A DNA stretch of 13,882 bases from JBDKJS01 sp039806065 (lineage in GTDB: Bacteria > Bacteroidota > Bacteroidia > AKYH767-A > 2013-40CM-41-45). The notes under the pieces are model-generated. The model saw only the letters and a program-made list of their open reading frames with translations, searched no databases and had not been told where the DNA came from. The translations under genes and the position numbers were made by a program. Location: assembly GCA_039806065.1 (NCBI GenBank), contig JBDKJS010000053.1, positions 1 to 13,882 on the forward strand, written 5' to 3'. Below, in pieces: positions 7,246 through 13,882 of this stretch. Numbering within the stretch: position 1 is the first letter of the stretch; each line of letters opens with the position of its first letter.

Positions 7246-7360
7246 TGCTTAGGCGACCTTAACCCACATATAGTACCGGCTTGGATGGCCCTTTTTGCTC
7301 TGGCATTTAGGTCAATTTATTTAATAAAAAACTTTGCAAAAGTTGGCCTCTAAACCAATC

Positions 7361-7417
7361 TAATATTGTATATTTACAACGTAAGTCATTAGGTAAAAAA
7401 TAAGCCAAGTGGGCTTA
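7361..7417 (+). promoter_or_regulatory. Candidate promoter and leader hairpin of gyrB
   Basis: TAATATTG (7361-7368) is one mismatch from the phylum -7 box and would give a leader of about 85-90 nt. That leader contains a perfect 6-bp hairpin (TAAGCC 7401-7406 with GGCTTA 7412-7417, 5-nt loop). Whether it regulates gyrB is unknown. The whole gap 7246-7459 has no ORF I would call and no convincing terminator for purH; only a GACCT/AGGTC pairing (about 7255-7316) is visible. Confidence 0.3.
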
Positions 7418-7459
7418 TACAATGCCTATTCAAGTTCAGATTATTACCATTTAATTTTT

Positions 7460-9430
7460 ATGCCAGAAGTGTTAAACGAAGAGAAAACAACCACCAACAA
7501 TGAATATGGTGCCGATAGTATAACGGTACTTGAAGGTTTAGAAGCCGTAAGAAAAAGACCAGCAATGTACATAGGCGATGTAGGAGTAAAAGGACTCCAC
7601 CACCTGGTATATGAAGTAGTAGATAACTCTATCGATGAAGCCTTAGCAGGCCATTGTAAAAATATTAAGGTCATCATCCATGAAGATAACAGCATTACCG
7701 TAACAGATGATGGTAGAGGAATTCCTACTGATATGCACTCTAAAGAGAAAAAGAGCGCCCTCGAATTGGTAATGACGGTGCTACATGCTGGCGGAAAATT
7801 TGATAAAGATTCCTACAAAGTATCAGGCGGTTTGCATGGAGTAGGGGTGAGCTGTGTAAATGCCTTGAGTACTCACCTCAAAGTAATGGTTCACCGAAAT
7901 GGTAAAATCCATACCCAGGAGTATAGCTGTGGTAAGCCGCTCTTTGAAGTAAAGCAAGTAGGCGAAACCAATCGCACGGGAACTGAAGTTACTTTCAAAC
8001 CAGATGGTTCTATCTTTATCACCACCACCTATATTTTCGAAACACTTTCGGCTCGCCTGCGCGAACTAGCCTACCTTAATAAAGGAATTAACATCACCTT
8101 ATTTGACGAACGCGAAAAAAATGAAGAAGGACAACCCATCAGCGAAAATTTTTATAGCAATGGAGGTCTAAAAGAATTTGTAACGTATTTAGATGCTACA
8201 CGCACTTGCCTCATTCCTTCTGTCATTCACATGGAGGGAGAAAAAAATGGTATTCCGGTGGAAGTGGCCATGCAATACAATACTTCTTTCAATGAAAATG
8301 TACACAGTTACGTAAATAACATTAATACCCATGAAGGGGGTACCCACCTTGCTGGATTTAGAAGAGCACTTACCAGAACATTAAAAACTTATGCAGAAAA
8401 AAGCGGGCTACTTTCTAAATTAAAATTTGAAATCAGTGGTGACGATTTTCGCGAAGGCCTCACAGCAGTTATTTCTGTAAAAGTGGCCGAACCTCAATTC
8501 GAGGGTCAAACCAAAACCAAACTTGGTAACAATGAAGTGATAGGTGCAGTAGATTCTGCTGTGAGCGATATCCTATCAAGCTATCTTGAAGAGCATCCTA
8601 AAGAAGCCAAGATGATAGTGGACAAAGTAATTCTGGCGGCTACAGCACGCCATGCCGCCCGAAAGGCTCGTGAAATGGTGCAACGCAAAAATGTACTCAG
8701 CGGTTCAGGCCTACCCGGCAAATTAGCCGACTGCAGTGATAGCGATGCCGGTAGATGTGAAATTTATCTGGTCGAGGGCGACTCTGCCGGTGGTACCGCT
8801 AAACAAGGCCGCGACAGAAATTACCAGGCCATTTTACCTCTTAGAGGTAAAATACTCAACGTGGAAAAAGCCATGGAGTATAAAATTTATGAAAATGAAG
8901 AGATCAGAAACATCTTCACCGCACTCGGTGTGTTCAGAGATGATAGCAAAGAAGGCCGTCCGTTAAATATGGATAAACTACGGTATCATAAAATCATCAT
9001 CATGACCGATGCCGATGTGGATGGTAGCCATATCACCACTTTAATTCTTACCTTCTTCTTCCGTCACTTAAAAGAGTTAATAGAATCTGGCTATCTTTAT
9101 ATTGCCACACCACCGCTTTACTTAGTTAAGAAAGGGAAAGACCAAGTTTATGCTTGGAATGAGGAACAAAGATTGGCGGCTGTTAAAGAACTGGCCAAGG
9201 AAGGAAAAGAAGACAGTGTCAATATACAACGGTACAAAGGTCTTGGCGAGATGAATGCCGAACAACTTTGGGAAACAACCATGAACCCAACAACCCGCAC
9301 CTTGCGACAAGTTACCATTGACAGTGCTGCCGAAGCAGATAGAATCTTCTCTATGCTTATGGGTGATGATGTACCGCCCAGACGCGATTTTATTGAGAAA
9401 CATAGCAAATATGCTCGCATTGATGCATAG
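7460..9430 (+). CDS. gyrB: DNA gyrase subunit B
   Basis: GyrB is the ATPase and Toprim subunit of gyrase (A2B2), which introduces negative supercoils and relieves torsion ahead of forks and RNA polymerase. The 656 residues fit the Bacteroidota size, without the large insert of enterobacterial GyrB. Visible in order: GHKL ATPase with VLEGLEAVRKRPAMYIG (23-39), the E52/N55 region in YEVVDNSID, DDGRGIP (83-89), GGLHGVG (123-129); the transducer lysine in QTKTKLG (350-356); Toprim EGDSAGG (439-445) and DADVDGSHI (517-525); C-terminal QRYKGLGEMN (590-599) and NPTTRTL (609-615). QTKTKLG and the tail argue for GyrB rather than ParE. I chose ATG 7460 over an upstream GTG at 7409: the extra 17 residues do not resemble GyrB and the GTG falls in the leader hairpin loop. 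Confidence 0.97.
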   Translation: MPEVLNEEKTTTNNEYGADSITVLEGLEAVRKRPAMYIGDVGVKGLHHLVYEVVDNSIDEALAGHCKNIKVIIHEDNSITVTDDGRGIPTDMHSKEKKSALELVMTVLHAGGKFDKDSYKVSGGLHGVGVSCVNALSTHLKVMVHRNGKIHTQEYSCGKPLFEVKQVGETNRTGTEVTFKPDGSIFITTTYIFETLSARLRELAYLNKGINITLFDEREKNEEGQPISENFYSNGGLKEFVTYLDATRTCLIPSVIHMEGEKNGIPVEVAMQYNTSFNENVHSYVNNINTHEGGTHLAGFRRALTRTLKTYAEKSGLLSKLKFEISGDDFREGLTAVISVKVAEPQFEGQTKTKLGNNEVIGAVDSAVSDILSSYLEEHPKEAKMIVDKVILAATARHAARKAREMVQRKNVLSGSGLPGKLADCSDSDAGRCEIYLVEGDSAGGTAKQGRDRNYQAILPLRGKILNVEKAMEYKIYENEEIRNIFTALGVFRDDSKEGRPLNMDKLRYHKIIIMTDADVDGSHITTLILTFFFRHLKELIESGYLYIATPPLYLVKKGKDQVYAWNEEQRLAAVKELAKEGKEDSVNIQRYKGLGEMNAEQLWETTMNPTTRTLRQVTIDSAAEADRIFSMLMGDDVPPRRDFIEKHSKYARIDA

Positions 9431-9448
9431 CCATATTACCCAATAATG

Positions 9449-9479
9449 AAAAACCACCCCAACCATGGGTGGTTTTTTT
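9449..9479 (+). terminator. Rho-independent terminator of gyrB
   Basis: A perfect 11-bp stem (AAAAACCACCC 9449-9459 with GGGTGGTTTTT 9467-9477), 7-nt loop and a T7 run ending at 9479 lie 18 nt after the gyrB stop. Confidence 0.92.
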
Positions 9480-9521
9480 GCTTTAATAAACTTTACATTT
9501 TATACCCCCCTAATAATTCAC

Positions 9522-9529
9522 TATTTTCG
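9522..9529 (+). promoter_or_regulatory. Candidate -7 box for ffh
   Basis: TATTTTCG followed by CACC resembles the phylum -7 box (one mismatch) and is the same octamer found before wecC. No TTG at the -33 distance. It would give a leader of about 30 nt to the ATG at 9567. Confidence 0.38.
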
Positions 9530-9566
9530 CACCGCTAAAAAAGATTAACCATATAAGTGAACCCCA

Positions 9567-10901
9567 ATGTTTGAAAGCCTAAGTGATAAATTAGAAAGAG
9601 CCTTTAAAGTACTTAAAGGTGAAGGAAAGATTACCGAAATAAATGTTGCCGAAACACTCAAAGAAGTTAGGAAGGCACTGCTCGATGCCGATGTTAACTT
9701 TAAAGTAGCTAAACAATTTACGGATACAGTCAAAGAAAAAGCTTATGGTCAAAATGTGCTCAACGCAGTATCTCCGGGGCAGCTACTTGTAAAAATAGCA
9801 CATGATGAACTTGCCAACCTTATGGGCGGCACTAAAGTGGATTTAAACCTTCAGCCCAACCCCACCATCATTCTCATGAGCGGCTTGCAAGGCTCAGGTA
9901 AAACAACCCTAAGCGGCAAGCTTGCTAATTTTTTAAAAACTAAAAAACAAAAAAATCCCATCCTCGTTGCTTGCGATGTGTATAGACCGGCCGCGGTTGA
10001 CCAACTTAAAGTATTAGGCAATCAACTAAACATTCCCGTGTATGCCGAACCGGACGTAAAAGACCCTGTAAATATTGCACTCCGTGGTATAGCACATGCC
10101 AAGGCGCAGCAACACAATGTAGTCATTATAGATACCGCTGGCCGTTTGGCCATTGACGAACAAATGATGAATGAAATAGCAGCCATTAAAACTGCCATTG
10201 AACCTCATGAAATTTTATTTGTAGTAGATGCCATGACCGGGCAAGATGCTGTGAATACCGCAAAAGCCTTCAATGATAAACTAGATTTTAATGGAGTGGT
10301 ATTAACCAAATTAGATGGCGATACCAGAGGTGGGGCTGCACTCTCCATAAAAAGTGTTGTGAACAAACCCATCAAGTTTGTAGGTATGGGCGAAAAAATG
10401 GACGCCCTTGATGTGTTCTATCCTGAAAGAATGGCCGACCGCATTCTCGGTATGGGCGATATTGTATCGCTCGTAGAAAAAGCCCAAGAACAATTTGATG
10501 CCGAAGAAGCTGCCAAGCTTCATAAGAAAATTGCTAAAAATCAATTCAACTTTAACGATTTTCTACAGCAAATTAGTCAAATTAAAAAAATGGGCAACCT
10601 TAAAGATCTCATGGGTATGATTCCCGGAGTGGGGAAAGCCATCAGAGATATCGATATTAGTAATGACAGCTTCAAGCATATTGAAGCCATTATCAAATCC
10701 ATGACTCCTGAAGAAAGAGAAAATCCAGATATCATCAATGGCACCAGGCGCACCAGAATTGCCAAAGGTAGCGGTACCAATATTCAGGAAGTAAATAAAC
10801 TGCTCAGACAATTTGAAGAAATGAAAAAAATGATGCGCATGTTTGGCAACAAAGATCAAATGAGTAAAATGATGCGAAACATGCCCGGCATGAGACGCTA
10901 A
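9567..10901 (+). CDS. ffh: Signal recognition particle protein Ffh (SRP54 GTPase)
   Basis: Ffh binds signal sequences of nascent membrane proteins and, with 4.5S RNA and the receptor FtsY, targets ribosomes to the Sec translocon. The 444 residues contain the helical N domain (1-95), G domain with P-loop GLQGSGKTT (106-114), the insertion-box region DVYRPAAVDQL (137-147), DTAGR (189-193), TKLDGD (247-252) and GMGE (273-276), then the methionine-rich M domain (from about 325) with the finger loop MGNLKDLMGMIPG (342-354) and the RNA-binding helix-turn-helix RRTRIAKGSG (394-403). The tail is rich in Met (MKKMMRMF, SKMMRNMPGMRR), as expected for the signal-sequence groove. All GTPase residues look intact. 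folD follows 16 bp downstream and is probably co-transcribed. Confidence 0.97.
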   Translation: MFESLSDKLERAFKVLKGEGKITEINVAETLKEVRKALLDADVNFKVAKQFTDTVKEKAYGQNVLNAVSPGQLLVKIAHDELANLMGGTKVDLNLQPNPTIILMSGLQGSGKTTLSGKLANFLKTKKQKNPILVACDVYRPAAVDQLKVLGNQLNIPVYAEPDVKDPVNIALRGIAHAKAQQHNVVIIDTAGRLAIDEQMMNEIAAIKTAIEPHEILFVVDAMTGQDAVNTAKAFNDKLDFNGVVLTKLDGDTRGGAALSIKSVVNKPIKFVGMGEKMDALDVFYPERMADRILGMGDIVSLVEKAQEQFDAEEAAKLHKKIAKNQFNFNDFLQQISQIKKMGNLKDLMGMIPGVGKAIRDIDISNDSFKHIEAIIKSMTPEERENPDIINGTRRTRIAKGSGTNIQEVNKLLRQFEEMKKMMRMFGNKDQMSKMMRNMPGMRR

Positions 10902-10917
10902 ACCTACCACCTACCAC

Positions 10918-11796
10918 ATGCAACTACTCGATGGCAAAATATTAAGTACCCAAATAAAGAAAGAAATTAAATCCACCGTTGACACCATGGTTGCTAACGG
11001 TGCCAGGCCACCTCATCTGGCAGCCATACTCGTTGGAAATCATCCAGCAAGCGAAACCTATGTAGCCTCTAAAATTAAAAACTGTGCCGAAGTAGGTTTT
11101 CAATCCAGCCTTTTCCGTTTCAGTGATACCATTACCCAAGACGAACTACTCCAAAAAATTAACGAACTCAATAACAACCCGTCCATTGATGGCTTCATAG
11201 TGCAACTCCCTTTACCCAAGCACATACATGTACACACCATTACACTGGCCATAGATCCCGCTAAAGATGTTGATGGATTCCACCCCCTGAATCAAGGCAA
11301 TATGTTGCTCAATCAACCATGCCTACTACCAGCCACCCCATATGGCATTTTAATGATTTTAGAAAAATACAACATTAAAACTGATGGCAAGCACTGTGTA
11401 GTAATTGGAAGAAGCAATATTGTAGGCCTCCCCATGAGCATCCTCATGGTAAGCAATACCGTATTTGGAAATAGCACCGTAACCATGTGTCACAGCCATA
11501 CTGATGGGCTCAACACCATAGCCGCACAAGCTGATATCCTTATCGCAGCCATTGGAAAACCCAATTTTGTAACCCCTGATATGGTAAAACCTGGGGCAGT
11601 AGTCATTGATGTAGGCATTAACGCCATACCCTCTACCAAAACCAAATCAGGCTTCCAACTGGTGGGCGATGTAGCTTTTCATGCAGTAGCACCCAAATGC
11701 AGCTATATCACACCGGTGCCAGGTGGGGTAGGCCTAATGACCATTATTGGCCTGCTTAAAAACACCCTCAAAGCAGCCCAAAGTAATGCCTCATAG
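10918..11796 (+). CDS. folD: Methylenetetrahydrofolate dehydrogenase / methenyl-THF cyclohydrolase
   Basis: FolD interconverts 5,10-methylene-THF and 10-formyl-THF, feeding purine synthesis and initiator-tRNA formylation. At 292 residues it has family length. Motifs: YVASKIKNC (48-56) with catalytic Tyr48 and Lys52, QLPLP (96-100), DVDGF (117-121), the dinucleotide-binding GRSNIVGLP (164-172), and the substrate motif PVPGGVG (266-272). The start is 16 bp after the ffh stop, across a tandem duplicated 7-mer (ctaccac twice), so the two genes likely form one transcript. Its coding strand is notably A- and C-rich, like wecC and ffh. A 9-bp hairpin spans the stop codon. Confidence 0.96.
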   Translation: MQLLDGKILSTQIKKEIKSTVDTMVANGARPPHLAAILVGNHPASETYVASKIKNCAEVGFQSSLFRFSDTITQDELLQKINELNNNPSIDGFIVQLPLPKHIHVHTITLAIDPAKDVDGFHPLNQGNMLLNQPCLLPATPYGILMILEKYNIKTDGKHCVVIGRSNIVGLPMSILMVSNTVFGNSTVTMCHSHTDGLNTIAAQADILIAAIGKPNFVTPDMVKPGAVVIDVGINAIPSTKTKSGFQLVGDVAFHAVAPKCSYITPVPGGVGLMTIIGLLKNTLKAAQSNAS

Positions 11797-11805
11797 CATT
11801 ACTTT
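11781..11805 (+). terminator. Hairpin spanning the folD stop codon, possible weak terminator
   Basis: AAGTAATGC (11781-11789) pairs perfectly with GCATTACTT (11796-11804) around a 6-nt loop that contains most of the stop codon. Only TTTC follows, so a full T tract is missing. The 144-bp gap 11797-11940 otherwise holds the wecC promoter. Confidence 0.4.
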
Positions 11806-11864
11806 CAGTATCCCCTTGCTAAGATTGACCAACCCTTTGATCTCCTTCACCCAAAAAAATCGTT

Positions 11865-11893
11865 TTGCCAACCCTTATATTTTTATATTTTCG
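11865..11893 (+). promoter_or_regulatory. Promoter for wecC
   Basis: TTG (11865-11867), an 18-nt spacer and TATTTTCG (11886-11893) fit the Bacteroidota consensus with one mismatch in the -7 box. The leader of about 40 nt contains an AACTTTTAAAAGTT palindrome and no Shine-Dalgarno sequence, usual for this phylum. Confidence 0.6.
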
Positions 11894-11940
11894 CAACAAC
11901 TTTTAAAAGTTTAATTAATAAACAACTAAATAAACAACAT

Positions 11941-13137
11941 ATGCAAGTAGTAATGATGGGATTGGGCTATATTGGACTGCCTACCGCAGCACTCATAGCC
12001 AGCAAGGGTATCCATGTATTGGGAGTAGATGTCAATGCCAAGGTAGTGGACACAATCAATAAAGGTGAAATTCATATCGTAGAACCCGATCTCGATGGTT
12101 TGGTCAACTACGATGTGCGCCAAGGCTACCTAAAAGCAGCCACCCAACCAGCTCCTGCCGATGTTTTTATGATTGCAGTACCCACTCCCTTCAAAGGCGA
12201 TCATGAGCCCGATATTTCGTATGTTGAAAATGCCACTAAAATGGTGCTTCCCCACCTCAAACCTGGCAACCTCTTTATCATTGAAAGCACCAGCCCCGTA
12301 GGCACTACCGAAAAAATGTCCCAAATCATTGCCACCGAACGCCCCGAACTCCTCGACAAAATATTTATTGCCTATTGTCCTGAAAGAGTGCTGCCAGGAA
12401 GCGTTATCTATGAATTGCAAAACAATGATAGGGTTATAGGCGGCCTCAACCCGCAAAGCACCACAGCAGCTATTGAATTCTATGGAAAATTTGTGAAAGG
12501 AAACCTTCATAAAACCAACTCACGAACAGCTGAAATGTGTAAACTCACTGAAAACGCTTATCGTGATGTAAACATAGCCTTCGCTAATGAACTGAGCATC
12601 ATTTGCGATAAAGCAGCCATCGATGTAAATGAGCTCATAGACCTTGCCAGCAAACACCCCCGCGTTAAAATTCTAAAACCAGGACCCGGAGTGGGCGGCC
12701 ATTGCATAGCAGTAGATCCTTGGTTTATAGTAGCCGATTTCAAAGACGAAGCCAAAATAATTAAACAAGCACGACTCACCAATAACTACAAAAAAGATTG
12801 GGTCACAGCCAAAATAAAAGCAGCAGCACACCAATTTAAAACCACGCACCACCGCGATGCCACCATAGCCTGCATGGGCCTGGCTTACAAACCCGATATT
12901 GACGATCTCAGAGAATCACCAAGTATCGAAATACTAGAAGAACTTATCCATGCCGGATATAAAACACTAGCCGTTGAACCCAATGTAAATGGCCACCCAC
13001 AGTTTAAAATCACTGATAGCGCCAAGGCCTGCCTCGATGCCGATATTATTGTCTTTCTAGTAAGCCATCGAGAGTTTAAAAATTTGCCCATCAATGCTGA
13101 CAAGGTTTTATTAGACTTCTGTGGCGTAAGAAAATAA
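11941..13137 (+). CDS. wecC: UDP-N-acetyl-D-mannosamine dehydrogenase
   Basis: WecC oxidises UDP-ManNAc to UDP-ManNAcA with two NAD+, providing an acidic sugar for surface polysaccharide. The 398 residues show the UDP-glucose/GDP-mannose dehydrogenase layout: NAD-binding GLGYIGLPTA (7-16), IHIVEPDL (44-51), VPTPFKGDHEPD (80-91), ESTSPVGTTEK (115-125), YCPERVLPG (145-153), SRTAEMCKLTEN with Lys201 and Asn205 (194-205), RDVNIAFANE (208-217), the catalytic GGHCIAVDPWF with Cys255 (252-262), and AYKPDIDDLRESP (315-327). HIVEPDL, FKGDHEPD and the VDPWF tail are features of WecC rather than UDP-glucose dehydrogenase (Ugd). It has its own promoter and terminator. No wecB or glycosyltransferase genes adjoin, so it is an orphan sugar-nucleotide gene here. 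Confidence 0.93.
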   Translation: MQVVMMGLGYIGLPTAALIASKGIHVLGVDVNAKVVDTINKGEIHIVEPDLDGLVNYDVRQGYLKAATQPAPADVFMIAVPTPFKGDHEPDISYVENATKMVLPHLKPGNLFIIESTSPVGTTEKMSQIIATERPELLDKIFIAYCPERVLPGSVIYELQNNDRVIGGLNPQSTTAAIEFYGKFVKGNLHKTNSRTAEMCKLTENAYRDVNIAFANELSIICDKAAIDVNELIDLASKHPRVKILKPGPGVGGHCIAVDPWFIVADFKDEAKIIKQARLTNNYKKDWVTAKIKAAAHQFKTTHHRDATIACMGLAYKPDIDDLRESPSIEILEELIHAGYKTLAVEPNVNGHPQFKITDSAKACLDADIIVFLVSHREFKNLPINADKVLLDFCGVRK

Positions 13138-13162
13138 TACCATCACCTCATCACATCCATTC

Positions 13163-13189
13163 AAGCTATCACATCAGGTAGCTTTTTTT
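13163..13189 (+). terminator. Rho-independent terminator of wecC
   Basis: AAGCTATC (13163-13170) pairs with GGTAGCTT (13177-13184), including one U-G wobble, around a 6-nt loop, running into T7 (13183-13189). It lies 25 nt after the wecC stop and is homologous to the tRNA-Glu terminator. Confidence 0.87.
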
Positions 13190-13333
13190 ATTACCCGGCC
13201 AAGCATCCCAATTTTTTTTAGGCGGCATCACCACCACCGCCACTCATCAGCAGCAGTGCCGGTGTTTGCTCATAGTGCCACCAAAAAAAGTTTTTTTTGG
13301 CGGCAGCTAATCCGCTCACCCCGGGCCGCAGGG
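13163..13333 (+). repeat. Intergenic repeat element, copy B (about 171 bp), inverted relative to copy A
   Basis: This copy reads on the plus strand as copy A reads on the minus strand: terminator, diverged 12-nt segment, then the conserved core 13205-13333. The poly-A/T hairpin (13276-13305) and the CACCG/CGGTG-based stem (about 13235-13264) are kept. Similarity stops at CCGCAGGG (ending 13333); flanks are unrelated. Within the 270-bp gap 13138-13407 this element is the main content, followed by a likely promoter. Confidence 0.9.
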
Positions 13334-13361
13334 TAGGGGAAGGCATGGTTAAATGATAAAA

Positions 13362-13369
13362 TAATTTTG
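13362..13369 (+). promoter_or_regulatory. -7 box upstream of the right-edge T9SS ORF
   Basis: TAATTTTG matches TAnnTTTG exactly and ends 38 nt before the ATG at 13408, a usual distance. No TTG is visible at -33. It begins 28 bp beyond the repeat. Confidence 0.45.
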
Positions 13370-13407
13370 TAAATTGCCCTTTCATAGCAGCTTACAAAAA
13401 TAATTCC

Positions 13408-13882
13408 ATGCACGCATCCCCCTACCTCTTAGACAATGGCATAGTGCCATCTGATTTGATTGAAAACAATCAGGCACGTGTAAACAATCTTTACTACAAT
13501 ACCATAGGCTCAGGCAGGGATGAAATCACATCAGAACAAGCCGATAGCATTTTGGCAATAGCCATTCAATGTCCTTTGCTTGGTGGTAGCGCTGTATATG
13601 ATGCTCGCGCTTTATATACTCTTTATGATTTAGATATGGATTACAACGATGAATTAACTTGTTTGCAAGTTGGACTAGTAATGCGAAAGAAACAAGTGCT
13701 AAAGAATGGTATTACTGCAACGGTGTATCCTAACCCCGCTAAAGAAAAAATATTGGTTAACTACAATATTATTAATGATGGTCATTTAAAAATCATTAGT
13801 TCTATTGGAAAACAAATCAAAGAATTACCATTAGATTTCAATAGTTCCACAACAGAAATTGATGTAACAAAACTTGAAGGTG
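13408..13882 (+). CDS. T9SS-tail protein without signal peptide, 3' end outside window
   Basis: The frame is open from ATG 13408 to the window end (158 full codons). The N-terminus MHASPYLLDNG has no signal peptide or hydrophobic segment. Residues about 30-75 contain ITSEQADSILAIAIQCPLLGG and SAVYDARALY, the same C-P-x-x-G-G-x-A-V-Y-x-A-R module as in the left-edge ORF, and TVYPNPAKEKILV (about 110-122) opens a T9SS type A sorting domain that continues past the window. Upstream in-frame stops (13354-13359) rule out a longer protein, and the repeat element lies just before. It looks like the C-terminal tail of a larger surface protein left as a free-standing ORF. The start is the only ATG in the open frame before the conserved part. 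Confidence 0.7.
   Translation, partial: MHASPYLLDNGIVPSDLIENNQARVNNLYYNTIGSGRDEITSEQADSILAIAIQCPLLGGSAVYDARALYTLYDLDMDYNDELTCLQVGLVMRKKQVLKNGITATVYPNPAKEKILVNYNIINDGHLKIISSIGKQIKELPLDFNSSTTEIDVTKLEG

Noticed and set aside
7246..7330. Terminator after purH
   Set aside because: Only a short, interrupted pairing is visible and no stem is followed directly by a T run.
7409..7459. GTG start giving GyrB 17 extra N-terminal residues
   Set aside because: The extension does not look like GyrB, and the GTG lies in a hairpin loop of the leader; ATG 7460 gives the usual N-terminus.
9122..9466. Minus-strand ORF of 114 codons opposite the end of gyrB
   Set aside because: It is a shadow of gyrB: low-complexity translation, no start signals, crosses the gyrB terminator.

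Overview
The window is chromosomal DNA from a member of the Bacteroidota, probably of the Chitinophagales/Sphingobacteriales type. Three signs support this: several proteins end in type IX secretion (T9SS) sorting domains, promoters resemble the phylum's TTG-N19-TAnnTTTG form, and the housekeeping proteins read as Bacteroidota versions. The phylum is secure; anything finer is inference.

Layout. Positions 1-2040 (+) hold a short protein that is only the C-terminal tail of a T9SS substrate, then a complete secreted beta-propeller-like protein with signal peptide and T9SS domain. Positions 2053-2222 hold the first copy of an intergenic repeat. The minus strand from 5637 down to 2194 carries a MacB/FtsX-type ABC permease, a large lipoprotein with a NodB-like fold whose metal-binding histidines are replaced, and tRNA-Glu(UUC) with its own promoter and terminator. 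Divergent from the permease, the plus strand carries core metabolism and information genes: purH (last two steps to IMP), gyrB (gyrase B subunit), ffh (SRP GTPase) followed 16 bp later by folD (which supplies the 10-formyl-THF used by PurH), and a lone wecC (UDP-ManNAc dehydrogenase). The second copy of the repeat follows wecC in opposite orientation (13163-13333). The window ends inside another T9SS-tail ORF that lacks a signal peptide and is homologous to the tail at the left edge.

The most unusual structure is a roughly 170-bp intergenic element present twice as an inverted repeat about 11 kb apart. Each copy starts with a homologous rho-independent terminator (of tRNA-Glu and of wecC) and continues with a nearly identical core of about 128 bp containing stable hairpins. 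The pair brackets the block of tRNA and housekeeping genes, and both outer flanks hold T9SS genes. No CRISPR array, transposase, integrase or defence system is visible. Every gene-free stretch is shorter than 300 bp, and what each holds is stated in the entries.
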